Source: CAUJGQ01 sp042408665 (GTDB lineage: Bacteria > Chloroflexota > Dehalococcoidia > CAUJGQ01). Taken from it: a DNA stretch of 25,866 nucleotides. The DNA is taken from NCBI GenBank assembly GCA_042408665.1, contig JBHOQW010000261.1:1-25866 (forward strand), given 5' to 3'. A model generated the notes under the pieces. It did not search any database. It saw only the letters and a program-made list of their open reading frames with translations, and was not told the DNA's origin. Each line of letters begins with the position of its first letter. The first letter of the stretch is position 1. This document shows positions 8,385-15,785 of this stretch, piece after piece. A program made the translations under genes and the position numbers.

Positions 8385-9326
8385 TCAGGAGACGGAGGTG
8401 GGCGGTGCGGGTCGCGGGCCGGCCGGCGCGGGAGCACGCAACCGCAGGTGCAGCACGCGATCCCGCACGGCGGCCGTGGCGGTGTCCACCTGCGCGCCGG
8501 CCGCCTGTTCGATCGCGCCCTTAAGCTGCTCCCAGGTCACGGGCTGCCGAAACGCCAGCCGCAGCCGACTTGCCCCCTCGTCTGCCGCGAGCGGTTCGGC
8601 ACGCTCCACCACGGCGCTGCCCCGCAGCCGTGCGCAGAGGGCGTCCAGGTGGCGCTGCTGCTGGCGCGGTTGCAGCTCCACCACGATGCCCACGCTGCCG
8701 GCGGGGAAGATCCACCCCTCCCGCGGGATATCGACCGTCGCCCGCGGCTGCACGCCTTCCCCCGCAGCCCCCGCCGCACCCGTGGGGACGGCACCCGGAT
8801 CGGCCGTCAGCGTCGCGACCGGCTTGGTGGTCGGTGGCTCCATTCGAACCGGCGCCGCGTTAACCGATGCGGGCAACGTCACGCGCAACCGCAACTCGGC
8901 CACCTCGGCGCGCAGCGCCAGCACCTCCTCGGTCAGCCGGTTGATCTGCGTGCGCAGCGCCCGCCGCTCTTCCTCCGCGGCCGCCAGGAGGCGCTCCACA
9001 TGGTCGGTGTAGGCGCGCAACGACTGGCGCAGCAGCACCGATTCTGCCAGCGGATGCTCGACCGCCTCCTCGGCCGGCCCGGGACCGTCGCTCAGAAGCG
9101 GTTCCAGGTGCGCCCGCGCCTCGGCCAGGGTCTGACGGGCACGCAGTCGGACGTCCGTCTCCTGCACTGGGGATGCCGCGGGCAACCCCGGCGCGACCGA
9201 CCCCGACGCCGGTGGCAGGAGCGCATCGACCACCCGGCGCACCGCCTGCGCGAGCTGCCGGCCGACGCCGCTGCCGCTCAGGGCACGGCTCCACGGGGCA
9301 CGTCGCGGTCCTCGCACGTGGACCAT
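8385..9326 (-). CDS. coiled-coil protein of unknown function upstream of recF
   Basis: A 313-aa protein that I do not recognise. Residues about 100-150 are a strong heptad-like coiled coil (LRTQINRLTEEVLALRAEVA). A Pro/Ala/Thr-rich linker follows, then a C-terminal alternating alpha/beta region (about 195-300, with SVGIVVELQP and ASRLRLAFRQPVTW) that could be a small ferredoxin-like fold. No signal peptide or transmembrane segment is evident, although the first 40 residues are basic and somewhat amphipathic. The ribosome binding site is weak, so the start is uncertain. Its position just upstream of recF with a TATAAT box 40 nt ahead suggests that recF is transcribed from this gene's promoter. 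A DNA-repair role would be inference from position only. Confidence 0.7.
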   Translation of the reverse strand: MVHVRGPRRAPWSRALSGSGVGRQLAQAVRRVVDALLPPASGSVAPGLPAASPVQETDVRLRARQTLAEARAHLEPLLSDGPGPAEEAVEHPLAESVLLRQSLRAYTDHVERLLAAAEEERRALRTQINRLTEEVLALRAEVAELRLRVTLPASVNAAPVRMEPPTTKPVATLTADPGAVPTGAAGAAGEGVQPRATVDIPREGWIFPAGSVGIVVELQPRQQQRHLDALCARLRGSAVVERAEPLAADEGASRLRLAFRQPVTWEQLKGAIEQAAGAQVDTATAAVRDRVLHLRLRAPAPAGPRPAPPTSVS

Positions 9327-9368
9327 CCTGATGGTGGCATCACCGGCGCGGAGCTTACCGGCCCTTGC

Positions 9369-9374
9369 ATTATA
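9369..9374 (-). promoter_or_regulatory. -10 box for the coiled-coil/recF operon
   Basis: A perfect TATAAT on the minus strand (GCTATAATGC in context), which is striking in such GC-rich DNA. It predicts a transcript beginning near 9362, about 36 nt before the coiled-coil gene. I cannot find a good -35 at 17 nt. Confidence 0.5.
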
Positions 9375-9438
9375 GCGTGCCCGGTCGACCGCAGCCCGTG
9401 GCGCATGCCGGCCGTGGGCGTAGGCGCCGGCCGGTCGC

Positions 9439-9444
9439 TACAAT
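9439..9444 (+). promoter_or_regulatory. -10 box placed for leaderless expression of the dehydrogenase
   Basis: TACAAT overlaps the first in-frame ATG (9443) and lies exactly 7 nt before the second ATG (9452). That geometry fits a leaderless transcript starting at the second ATG. No Shine-Dalgarno sequence precedes either codon, and no good -35 is visible. Confidence 0.4.
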
Positions 9445-9451
9445 GGACCCG

Positions 9452-10573
9452 ATGGACGCCACTCCTCCGGCTGGGACCTTCCAGTTTCTCCCCGTGGACC
9501 GGGTGCGCTTCGGCCCGGGCTGCCTGCGCGGGCTGGGCGCCGAGCTGGATCGGATCGGCCTGCGACGGGCACTGGTGATTACCGGCACCAGCATCGCCAC
9601 GCGCACCGACCTCCTGTGGTACGTGGAACAGGCCCTCGGGCCGCGCCATGCGGCCAGCTACACCGGAGCGCGTCAACACGTGCCAGCCGCCACCGTGGAG
9701 GAGGCGCTGGAGCTGGCCAGGCTGGCCAGCATCGACTGCCTTGTCAGCCTGGGCGGCGGTAGCCCGATCGACACGGCCAAGGCGGTGGCGCACCGCCTGG
9801 CACAGGAACGGCCGGACGGCGTCCCGCCCGTCCACCTGGCCGTGCCCACCACGCTCTCGGCCGGCGAGTTCACGCACTTCTACGGTGTCACCGACGAGAC
9901 GACACGGATCAAGACGGGCGCCGGGGACCATCACCTGGCACCGCGCGTGGTGTTCCTCGATGCCGCGGTCACGCTGCCCACCCCCCGTGAGCTGTGGCTT
10001 TCGACCGGCATCAAGGCGCTGGACCACGCGGTGGAGGGCTTCCTCAGCCCGGCCCACCAGCCGGTGACCGATGTGCTCGCTTTAGAAGCCGTGCGGCTGC
10101 TGTTCCGCTACCTGCCGGTCACCGCCGACAACCCGTCCGACCTGGCCGCCCGCCAGCAGTGCCAGATCGCCGCCTGGATGTCGGTGTTCAGCCCGGCCAG
10201 CGTGCGCGGTGGCCTCAGCCACGCCCTCGGGCACCAGATCGGCGCCCGCTGCGACGTGCCACACGGGATCACCTCCTGCATCACCCTGCCGCACGTCTTG
10301 CGCTTCGTGGAGCACGAGACCGGCGCGCGCCAGCGCGTGCTCGTGAGCGCCATGACGTGGGAGGGCGCGCCGCCGGCGGCCAGCGCCGCCGAGGCCCTGG
10401 AACGGTTGATCGACCGACTCGGCCTGCCGCGTCGCCTGCGCGATGTGGGGGTGGGACAGGATGAGATCGAGGCTATCGCCCAGGCAGCCTTCCCGGAGGC
10501 GCAGGCTCGGAGCGGCGTGCGCCCGATCTCTGGCCCAGACGAAGTCGCCGCCCTGCTACGCGCGATGTGGTAG
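9452..10573 (+). CDS. iron-type (group III) alcohol dehydrogenase / maleylacetate-reductase-like
   Basis: A 373-aa NAD(P)-dependent dehydrogenase of the iron-containing alcohol dehydrogenase superfamily. The N-terminal Rossmann domain carries the dinucleotide loop SLGGGSPIDTAKAVAHR. The helical C-terminal domain carries the metal region: H192 in KALDHAVEG, H257 and H261 in SHALGHQIG, and H271 in VPHGIT. By alignment with FucO, H192, H257 and H271 match metal ligands and H261 the catalytic His. The Asp ligand, normally at the GxDAL position, is Lys188. A change at this site is also seen in maleylacetate reductases and similar subfamilies, so the protein may be metal-poor or use a different chemistry. 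The substrate is unknown. The start is placed at the second ATG because a -10 box covers the first. The ferritin-like gene follows by 79 bp. Confidence 0.88.
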   Translation: MDATPPAGTFQFLPVDRVRFGPGCLRGLGAELDRIGLRRALVITGTSIATRTDLLWYVEQALGPRHAASYTGARQHVPAATVEEALELARLASIDCLVSLGGGSPIDTAKAVAHRLAQERPDGVPPVHLAVPTTLSAGEFTHFYGVTDETTRIKTGAGDHHLAPRVVFLDAAVTLPTPRELWLSTGIKALDHAVEGFLSPAHQPVTDVLALEAVRLLFRYLPVTADNPSDLAARQQCQIAAWMSVFSPASVRGGLSHALGHQIGARCDVPHGITSCITLPHVLRFVEHETGARQRVLVSAMTWEGAPPAASAAEALERLIDRLGLPRRLRDVGVGQDEIEAIAQAAFPEAQARSGVRPISGPDEVAALLRAMW

Positions 10574-10652
10574 CGTGACTCTGCCCACGGGCGCTCACGC
10601 GCCTCGCTTGAGCGAGATCGAACCAGAGGAACCAGAGGGGGGAGGGGCCTCC

Positions 10653-11144
10653 ATGGACAAGGAACAGGTCATCGCCGAACTGAACCACATCCTGTCACTG
10701 GAGTACACGGCGGTGCTCCAGTACACGCATGAGAGCCTGGTGGTGGACGGGCTAGAGCGGCCGTACTACGTGGAGATGTTCCGGCGTGAGGCGGCGGAGG
10801 CGCTGGCACACGCCCACCTCATCGGCGAGAAGATCGTGGCGCTGGGCGGCGTGCCTACCACCGAGGTGGGGGAGATCGCCGCTGCGACCGATCTGCCGGA
10901 GATGCTGCGCATCAACCTGCGCCTGGAGTCCGCTGCCGTCGAGGCCTACCGCCGCGCGCTGGCCGCCGCCCAGGACGACGTCGCCCTGCGCACGCTGCTG
11001 GAGGGCCAGATCATGGCCGAGCAGGCGTCGGTTGACGAGCTGCAACGCATCCTCAAGGGCGTCGAAGAGGGTGGCGCCGAGCCGCGAGCCAGCGAGGTGC
11101 CGGAACCGGCGCGGGCACGGCGCGTGCGCGGCCGACGCGCCTGA
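10653..11144 (+). CDS. ferritin-like (bacterioferritin-type) four-helix protein
   Basis: A 163-aa four-helix ferritin-like protein, probably cytoplasmic, with about 30 extra Arg/Pro-rich residues at the C-terminus. Candidate di-iron ligands, one per helix, are E17, E46 or E49 with H53, E92, and E123. In bacterioferritin the last helix supplies an E-x-x-H pair. Here the equivalent of that His is Ser126 (AEQAS), so the site lacks one usual ligand. GGIPxE-like loop geometry is kept at LGGVPTTEVG. A strong purine-rich GGGGGGAGGGG precedes the ATG at 10653 and fixes the start; an open upstream extension of the frame is not coding. It may be co-transcribed with the dehydrogenase. Iron storage, peroxide protection or a non-ferroxidase role are all possible. 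Confidence 0.8.
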   Translation: MDKEQVIAELNHILSLEYTAVLQYTHESLVVDGLERPYYVEMFRREAAEALAHAHLIGEKIVALGGVPTTEVGEIAAATDLPEMLRINLRLESAAVEAYRRALAAAQDDVALRTLLEGQIMAEQASVDELQRILKGVEEGGAEPRASEVPEPARARRVRGRRA

Positions 11145-11220
11145 CCACGGCTGCGACCGCCCGCCCGACGGCAGGAAATGCCTGGCGCGGCGTTGCGCGG
11201 GGCGCGGTTTCGTGTGCCCG

Positions 11221-12717
11221 TCAGACGCGCCGTGTGGGGCGGAGCAGCGCGGTGGCCCACAGCACGGCGGGAAGGGCGAACACACCTGCCGTGATGACCA
11301 TATACCAGGCAAACCACGCGCTCGTGCGCCATGGTGGGTCTGGCCACCAGTACACATACGTCAGCAGCGCGGCGCCGCTCATCACGACGAACGTCCACAG
11401 GCGGCGCGTGCCGGCCAGCCACGCCGCCGGCGGCGCCAGCCAGGCCAGATACCATGGCCAGAACCACCATGACGCCAGGAGCAGGTACACGAACACCGCG
11501 TCAAACCCGGCCATAAGAAGCCCCGCCGGGCCGTTCCGCGCCCGCCACAGCGCCATAAGGTAGAACAGGACAAACAGGGTGCCGGTGATGAGGTAGGTCA
11601 GGCGCGAGGGTAGCGGCTCACCAAGGCGCCCGGCCAGTACGCCGTGCAGGAGCGTGGCCGGGGAAAGGATAAAGGTCATACCCGGCCGACGCAGCACGGC
11701 CAGGGTGTCCGCGCCGGCCCAGAAGGGCACGTAAGCCGCGATGACCACCAACCCGGCCACGGCCAACCCGAGGGCCAACGCGCGGCGCGGCACTCCCCGT
11801 CGCAGCGACCAGACGAGCAGCACCGGGCCGAGCAGCGCCGTCGTGAACTTGACCAGCACCGAGAGGGCCAGCAGCGGAAACACCCAGCGCCACCGTGCCC
11901 GCACCGCCGCGGCCAGCGCCGCCGTGGCGAAGAAGACCATGACCGCGTCGTTGTGCCCGTTGCCGGGCAGCTCCCAGAGCAGGAGTGGGCACCAGCCCGC
12001 GGCCACGGTCGCGGTGGTCGCCATGCCGGGCCTGTCCGGCCACGTCACCCGCGCCGTCCACCACACGAGCACAACGGTGGTGAGAAAGAAGGCCGCCATC
12101 ATGGCTTTCTGGGCCAGGACGTTCGCCACCAGACCGTCGCCCACCAGGGCCGTGATCGGCCCAGCGAGCAGGTACCACAGCGGACCGTAGGCCGACGGCA
12201 GCTCGGTGTAGCCGAAGAGGTGTGGATAGAACGGGTCCTCGGGGTGGGCGGCGGGCGGCACCAGGGTTGGGTTTTCGCCGTAGCGCCAGAAGAGTCGCCC
12301 ATCGGCGACGTTATGGAAGATGTCCTGTGTGCCGCCGGGAAACATGGGCAGCAACGTGGCGGCAAACAGCGCGGACGCCACGAGTGCGACCGTTGCCCAG
12401 GACCCGCGCACGCGCCCGGCCACCAGAAGCGCGGCGCCGTACAGGGCGATCAGCGCCAGCGCCGGCGCGGCAAACGCCAGCGCGCCCGCCCGCGTCTGGC
12501 CAAGGAGGGGCACCATCTGCGCCCCCGCGGGCGGGTTGACCTGGTGCCGCCAGAGGGCCAGCGGCCGCACCCACCCGACCAGGAGCACGAGCTCGATCGC
12601 CAGGGCCAGGGCCGTCAGGGCGACGCCGGCACGCCACCCCGGCACCGCCGAGGCGTCGGCGTCACCTAGGCCGCCGGGAAGCGTGGCGGTGCCTTGGCGT
12701 CCGGCACGGATCGTCAC
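11221..12717 (-). CDS. GT-C fold membrane glycosyltransferase (mannosyltransferase-like)
   Basis: A 498-aa integral membrane protein with roughly 11-13 hydrophobic segments. It has the GT-C hallmark of an acidic residue in the first large extracytoplasmic loop: D132 in GTQDIFHNVADGRLFWR, followed by YGENP and SAYGPLW (about 175-181). Such enzymes transfer sugars from polyprenyl-phosphate donors to lipids or polysaccharides on the outer face of the membrane. The GTG start overlaps the stop of the upstream gene in GTGA, so the two are translationally coupled. I cannot name the sugar or the acceptor. The family level (GT-C; GT87 or MptB-like) is fairly secure. Confidence 0.78.
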   Translation of the reverse strand: MTIRAGRQGTATLPGGLGDADASAVPGWRAGVALTALALAIELVLLVGWVRPLALWRHQVNPPAGAQMVPLLGQTRAGALAFAAPALALIALYGAALLVAGRVRGSWATVALVASALFAATLLPMFPGGTQDIFHNVADGRLFWRYGENPTLVPPAAHPEDPFYPHLFGYTELPSAYGPLWYLLAGPITALVGDGLVANVLAQKAMMAAFFLTTVVLVWWTARVTWPDRPGMATTATVAAGWCPLLLWELPGNGHNDAVMVFFATAALAAAVRARWRWVFPLLALSVLVKFTTALLGPVLLVWSLRRGVPRRALALGLAVAGLVVIAAYVPFWAGADTLAVLRRPGMTFILSPATLLHGVLAGRLGEPLPSRLTYLITGTLFVLFYLMALWRARNGPAGLLMAGFDAVFVYLLLASWWFWPWYLAWLAPPAAWLAGTRRLWTFVVMSGAALLTYVYWWPDPPWRTSAWFAWYMVITAGVFALPAVLWATALLRPTRRV

Positions 12718-13973
12718 CGGTAGCCTGCCTGCAGGGCGGCCGCCGGGCCGAGCTGCGCCGGCCCCGCCTCGAGCCTGGGCGACCGCGCCTCCCAGGCCAG
12801 TAGCCCGGCGTACACGAGCAGCACGGCGGCTTTGAGCGGGATAGCGTGGATGTTCGGGGTGAGGCGTGCCAGGTCATCCAGCTTGACCGCCATCAGCACG
12901 TAGACCGGTAGCAGCATGGCCAGCCGCCCCCACGCCCGCCGATCTTCGTAGCGACGTACCAGCCACAGCAACGACAGCGTGAGCCAGGTGGTATAGAACG
13001 TCCAGGACACCGGGGAGACGAGGATGCCAGAGGTGATAGCCAGCATGAACCCGGCCTCTACGTCCTGCCGGGTCCACACATAGCCCCCCACCACGATCGC
13101 CGCCGCGACGGCGATCAGCACCAGCCGCACGGCGAGCGGCAGCGCCGGCGGCTCATCCTCAAACGCCCAGTACGGGCGGCCCAGGTAGGCGCGCAGCACG
13201 GCGCCGGGGATGGAGACGTTGTAGTACCAGGGGCTACCGTGCATCAGCCGCGGCACCATGTCGCGGACGAAGGTGACGTTGTTCTGCCAGCCCGCCACCA
13301 GCACGGATAGGACCATGAGCCCGACGAGCCCGACCACCGCGTACGCCACCACGCGCCAGCACCGCCGCCAGGCGAACAGGCCGATCGCGAACACCGGCGA
13401 CAGCTTCAAGATCGCCGCCAGCGACAGGGGCAGGCCGGTGAGCGCGGCGGAGCGACGGCGCACACCGGCGAAGCTCAGGGCTAGGCAGCAGAGGATGATC
13501 CCGTCCACCTGTCCCAGCCGCAGGGACTCCCACATCGGCTCGAACGTCCCCAAAATCGCGAACGCCGCCAGCACGAGCAGCGGCGACGGCCGCAACGCGA
13601 ACACTGTGATACCGAGCGCCGCCACCAGCAGCGCGTTGCTGACGATCAGAAACGCCAGGCGCGCGTCATGGAAGTCGAGGCGGGCAACGGGCAGCGTGAG
13701 CACCGCCGTGATCGGGGTCTGGATATAGGTGAGGAACAGAGCCGTGTACAGCCGCTCGAAGCCGGTGTACGGAGCGGCCTCGGCCTTGAGCGTGGCGCGG
13801 TCGTAGAGCGGTCGGTCGGGGCCGCGCAGCGAGAGCAGCCGTGCTCCCGTGTAGTTGATGGAGAAGTCAAAGGCGTAGGTATGCAGGGGGCCCTGCCAGG
13901 CGCCGCGCACCCACCCGAGCGTGAGCAGGGCGAGCGCCACGGCCAGGAGCACAGTGCGGATGGATCGGCGCAT
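12714..13973 (-). CDS. GT87/DUF2029-type membrane glycosyltransferase
   Basis: A 419-aa multi-TM protein (about 9-10 segments). The N-terminal helix is followed by AFDFSINYTGARLL (about residues 34-47), the acidic loop typical of GT87/DUF2029 enzymes that use polyprenyl-phosphate sugars. LGQVDGIILC in the middle of the protein matches the conserved GQ/N region of the family. CGGAG lies 6-10 nt before the ATG. Its TGA overlaps the GTG of the second glycosyltransferase, so they form a two-gene unit probably acting on the same cell-envelope glycan or glycolipid. The role is inferred from family and pairing. Confidence 0.8.
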   Translation of the reverse strand: MRRSIRTVLLAVALALLTLGWVRGAWQGPLHTYAFDFSINYTGARLLSLRGPDRPLYDRATLKAEAAPYTGFERLYTALFLTYIQTPITAVLTLPVARLDFHDARLAFLIVSNALLVAALGITVFALRPSPLLVLAAFAILGTFEPMWESLRLGQVDGIILCCLALSFAGVRRRSAALTGLPLSLAAILKLSPVFAIGLFAWRRCWRVVAYAVVGLVGLMVLSVLVAGWQNNVTFVRDMVPRLMHGSPWYYNVSIPGAVLRAYLGRPYWAFEDEPPALPLAVRLVLIAVAAAIVVGGYVWTRQDVEAGFMLAITSGILVSPVSWTFYTTWLTLSLLWLVRRYEDRRAWGRLAMLLPVYVLMAVKLDDLARLTPNIHAIPLKAAVLLVYAGLLAWEARSPRLEAGPAQLGPAAALQAGYR

Positions 13974-13985
13974 AGGCTCTCCGCC

Positions 13986-14014
13986 ATGGTACGGAACCGA
14001 TGCTGGGGCAACAA
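13986..14014 (-). promoter_or_regulatory. promoter of the glycosyltransferase pair
   Basis: On the minus strand, TTGTTG (14009-14014), an exact 17-nt spacer and TACCAT (13986-13991). Transcription would begin about 6 nt before the ATG at 13973, giving a very short leader that still overlaps GGAG. Confidence 0.4.
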
Positions 14015-14041
14015 GCGTGGGTCACCTCTCAGCGCCGGGTC

Positions 14042-14050
14042 TGCTATGCT
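14042..14050 (+). promoter_or_regulatory. extended -10 promoter of the MaoC-like gene
   Basis: TGCTATGCT is an extended -10 (TG-N-TATGCT) with no recognisable -35. It lies 74 nt upstream of the MaoC-like ATG and diverges from the glycosyltransferase promoter in the same 151-bp gap. Confidence 0.45.
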
Positions 14051-14124
14051 GGCGCCGGTGCCGCGCCGGCCGTGGTCGTGTGCTCGCCCGGCAGCCGGCT
14101 CACCACGACGTGCGGAGGAAGGCG

Positions 14125-14607
14125 ATGACCACCGAATCGATCATCACCGATGAGATGCGCGCCGCTATCGGTGTGGAGAGCGAACCGTGGACGCTGGAGG
14201 TCGATAAGACGAGCATCCGGATGTTCGCGCGGGCCGTTGGCTACACGGACCCGATCTTCTACGACGAGGAGTTCGCTAAATCCAAGGGGTATCGCTCGCT
14301 GCCGGCGCCGCCGCACTACCTGGGCACGCCCGTGTACAACCCCGCCGCCTCGGACCCCACCTTCGGCGGTCCGCGCGGCCGTCAGCGCTTCCAGACGCCG
14401 TTCAAGCGGCGGCTGAACGGCGGCACGGACATCGAGTACTTCGACACGATCTGCGCCGGTGATGTGCTCACTGCCACGTCCAAGATCACCGATATCCAGC
14501 AGCGCCAGGGCAGCATCGGTACGATGCTGATCACCACCACGGAGACGGTGTACCGGCGCGACGGCCGGGTGGTGGCCATCCTACGGGGAACCGGCATCCA
14601 GTACTGA
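14125..14607 (+). CDS. MaoC-type hot-dog protein (N-terminal dehydratase-like domain)
   Basis: A 160-aa single hot-dog domain related to MaoC_dehydrat_N / HadA-type (R)-3-hydroxyacyl dehydratases. Visible features are FARAVGYTDPIFYDEEFA in the helix-strand region, PAPPHYLGTP, and the C-terminal strands TTTETVYRRDGRVVA. I do not see the catalytic D-x4-H hydratase motif of full MaoC enzymes at the usual place. It may therefore be the partner half of a heterodimer, or act on CoA/ACP thioesters in another way. GGAGGAAGG just before ATG 14125 fixes the start and rules out a long upstream extension of the frame. No second MaoC subunit is adjacent. It converges on the NYN gene. Confidence 0.82.
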   Translation: MTTESIITDEMRAAIGVESEPWTLEVDKTSIRMFARAVGYTDPIFYDEEFAKSKGYRSLPAPPHYLGTPVYNPAASDPTFGGPRGRQRFQTPFKRRLNGGTDIEYFDTICAGDVLTATSKITDIQQRQGSIGTMLITTTETVYRRDGRVVAILRGTGIQY

Positions 14608-14647
14608 ACGCCGTCCGATCGGCGCGTCGAGCATCCGCACACGAAAC

Positions 14648-14683
14648 GCCGGGCCGGCGTTGGGTCCATCACGTCGGCCCGGC
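14648..14683. terminator. hairpin between convergent genes
   Basis: GCCGGGCCG (14648-14656) and its complement CGGCCCGGC (14675-14683) form a 9-bp stem with an 18-nt loop between the MaoC-like and NYN stop codons. It has no U-tract, and an alternative shorter hairpin (ACGCCG/CGGCGT) overlaps it. It is possibly a bidirectional terminator. Confidence 0.35.
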
Positions 14684-14701
14684 GACCGCAGCCGCCCCGG
14701 T

Positions 14702-15526
14702 CTACGAGGCCGGCGCGCGTTGCTGCTCTTGCGCCCGTCGCCGTTGTGCCAGCTCTTCCAGAATTTCCTGCACCACCTCGTTCTCTTCGTTGAGGTACGT
14801 GCGGGTCACGGTGCGCTCACCGGTATCGACCACCACCTGGCGGAGCAGGCCGTCGCGGAGCATGGCGCCGATGGCGTCGTAGTGTTGCGAGCTGGTGCCG
14901 GGGATGCCGTTGCGCGGATCGTTGGTCCACTGGTGCAGCATCTTCACGGTCCAGAAGCCGAGCGGCGGCTTTCGCTCGTGCATCATCTTGACGATGCGGA
15001 TGATCAGCTCGCCCTCATCGATCGGACCCGGTGATGGCGCCTCGATCGGGTCTTCGTAACCGGCCGCGGCGATCAGATCGCGGCTGGTACTGCCCGGAAT
15101 GCCGGCGATCACCACCTTCTTGCGGTAGCGGTTGCGTAGCCAGGTCACCACCCGAATGAAATCGCTATCGCCTGTCATCATAATGTATGTGGTGACTTTC
15201 GGACGGTCAAGCACCGTCTCCATGATATCCATGACCATGTGCAGGTCAGAGGTGCTCTTAAACCGCTCGACGCCGTTGGTCTGGTAGCGACGCAGCGGCA
15301 CGTCGCGCACGGCGATGCCGGCCACATCCAGTTGGCGGCGCAGCCAATCAGGGTGCTCACTGAAGTCCGCGTAGGCGTTGGCTACGGCGATATTGCCATA
15401 TTTGCGCGCCTTCTCTACCAGCTTGATGGGATCGACCTCCGCCCCGAGATGGTGGAGCGAATAGCGGATATTCTCCAGGTCAATAAAGAGCGCAACATCG
15501 GCGACTTCGACGGGTTCCTCCAGCAC
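14702..15526 (-). CDS. LabA-type NYN domain protein (PIN-like nuclease)
   Basis: A 274-aa protein whose first 160 residues are a NYN/LabA (DUF88) PIN-like domain, a fold of metal-dependent RNases. The acidic active-site set is present: D16 in FIDLEN with N19, D94 and D100 in TSDLHMVMD, and D120/D122 in TGDSDF. The C-terminal 100 residues (about 170-270) form a helical, winged-helix-like region that could bind nucleic acid or a partner. The start is GTG, with a near-perfect AAGGAGG 6 nt upstream. It faces away from the zinc-ribbon MarR gene across a 259-bp gap. An RNA-processing or RNA-decay role is expected from the family; the target is unknown. Confidence 0.87.
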   Translation of the reverse strand: MLEEPVEVADVALFIDLENIRYSLHHLGAEVDPIKLVEKARKYGNIAVANAYADFSEHPDWLRRQLDVAGIAVRDVPLRRYQTNGVERFKSTSDLHMVMDIMETVLDRPKVTTYIMMTGDSDFIRVVTWLRNRYRKKVVIAGIPGSTSRDLIAAAGYEDPIEAPSPGPIDEGELIIRIVKMMHERKPPLGFWTVKMLHQWTNDPRNGIPGTSSQHYDAIGAMLRDGLLRQVVVDTGERTVTRTYLNEENEVVQEILEELAQRRRAQEQQRAPAS

Positions 15527-15679
15527 TGAATCCTCCTTTTCTCAGCTCTCCACGTGGTGAAAGGTTCTGACGGCCGCGCAACGATGGATGCCGCCTCTCT
15601 TTGCATCCTACCACGCCACCCCTACCTTCGGGAAGGAAGCACGACGCTGCCGTACGGCGGAAACCGAAAATCCGCCCGC

Positions 15680-15708
15680 TTCAGTTTGGCATGGGCGCGT
15701 GGTACTGT
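15680..15708 (+). promoter_or_regulatory. weak candidate promoter of the MarR-type gene
   Basis: TTCAGT (15680-15685), a 17-nt spacer and TACTGT (15703-15708) in the 259-bp divergent gap. The match is modest, but its position gives a leader of about 70 nt to the ATG at 15786. I see no clear promoter for the opposite NYN gene in this gap. Confidence 0.25.
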
Positions 15709-15785
15709 TGCCTGAAACATGACGGCGGACGCAAGCCCAAACGGCCGCGCGGCCGAACGGATACCGCGTGTCGGAGGTCTCCTGC

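Noticed and set aside
10590..10612. CGCTCA...TGAGCG inverted repeat after the dehydrogenase
   Set aside because: A 6-bp stem with an 11-nt loop and no U-tract is expected by chance in this sequence.
11145..11220. Search for a terminator between the ferritin-like and glycosyltransferase genes
   Set aside because: GC-rich inverted pieces exist but none forms a clean stem longer than 6 bp.
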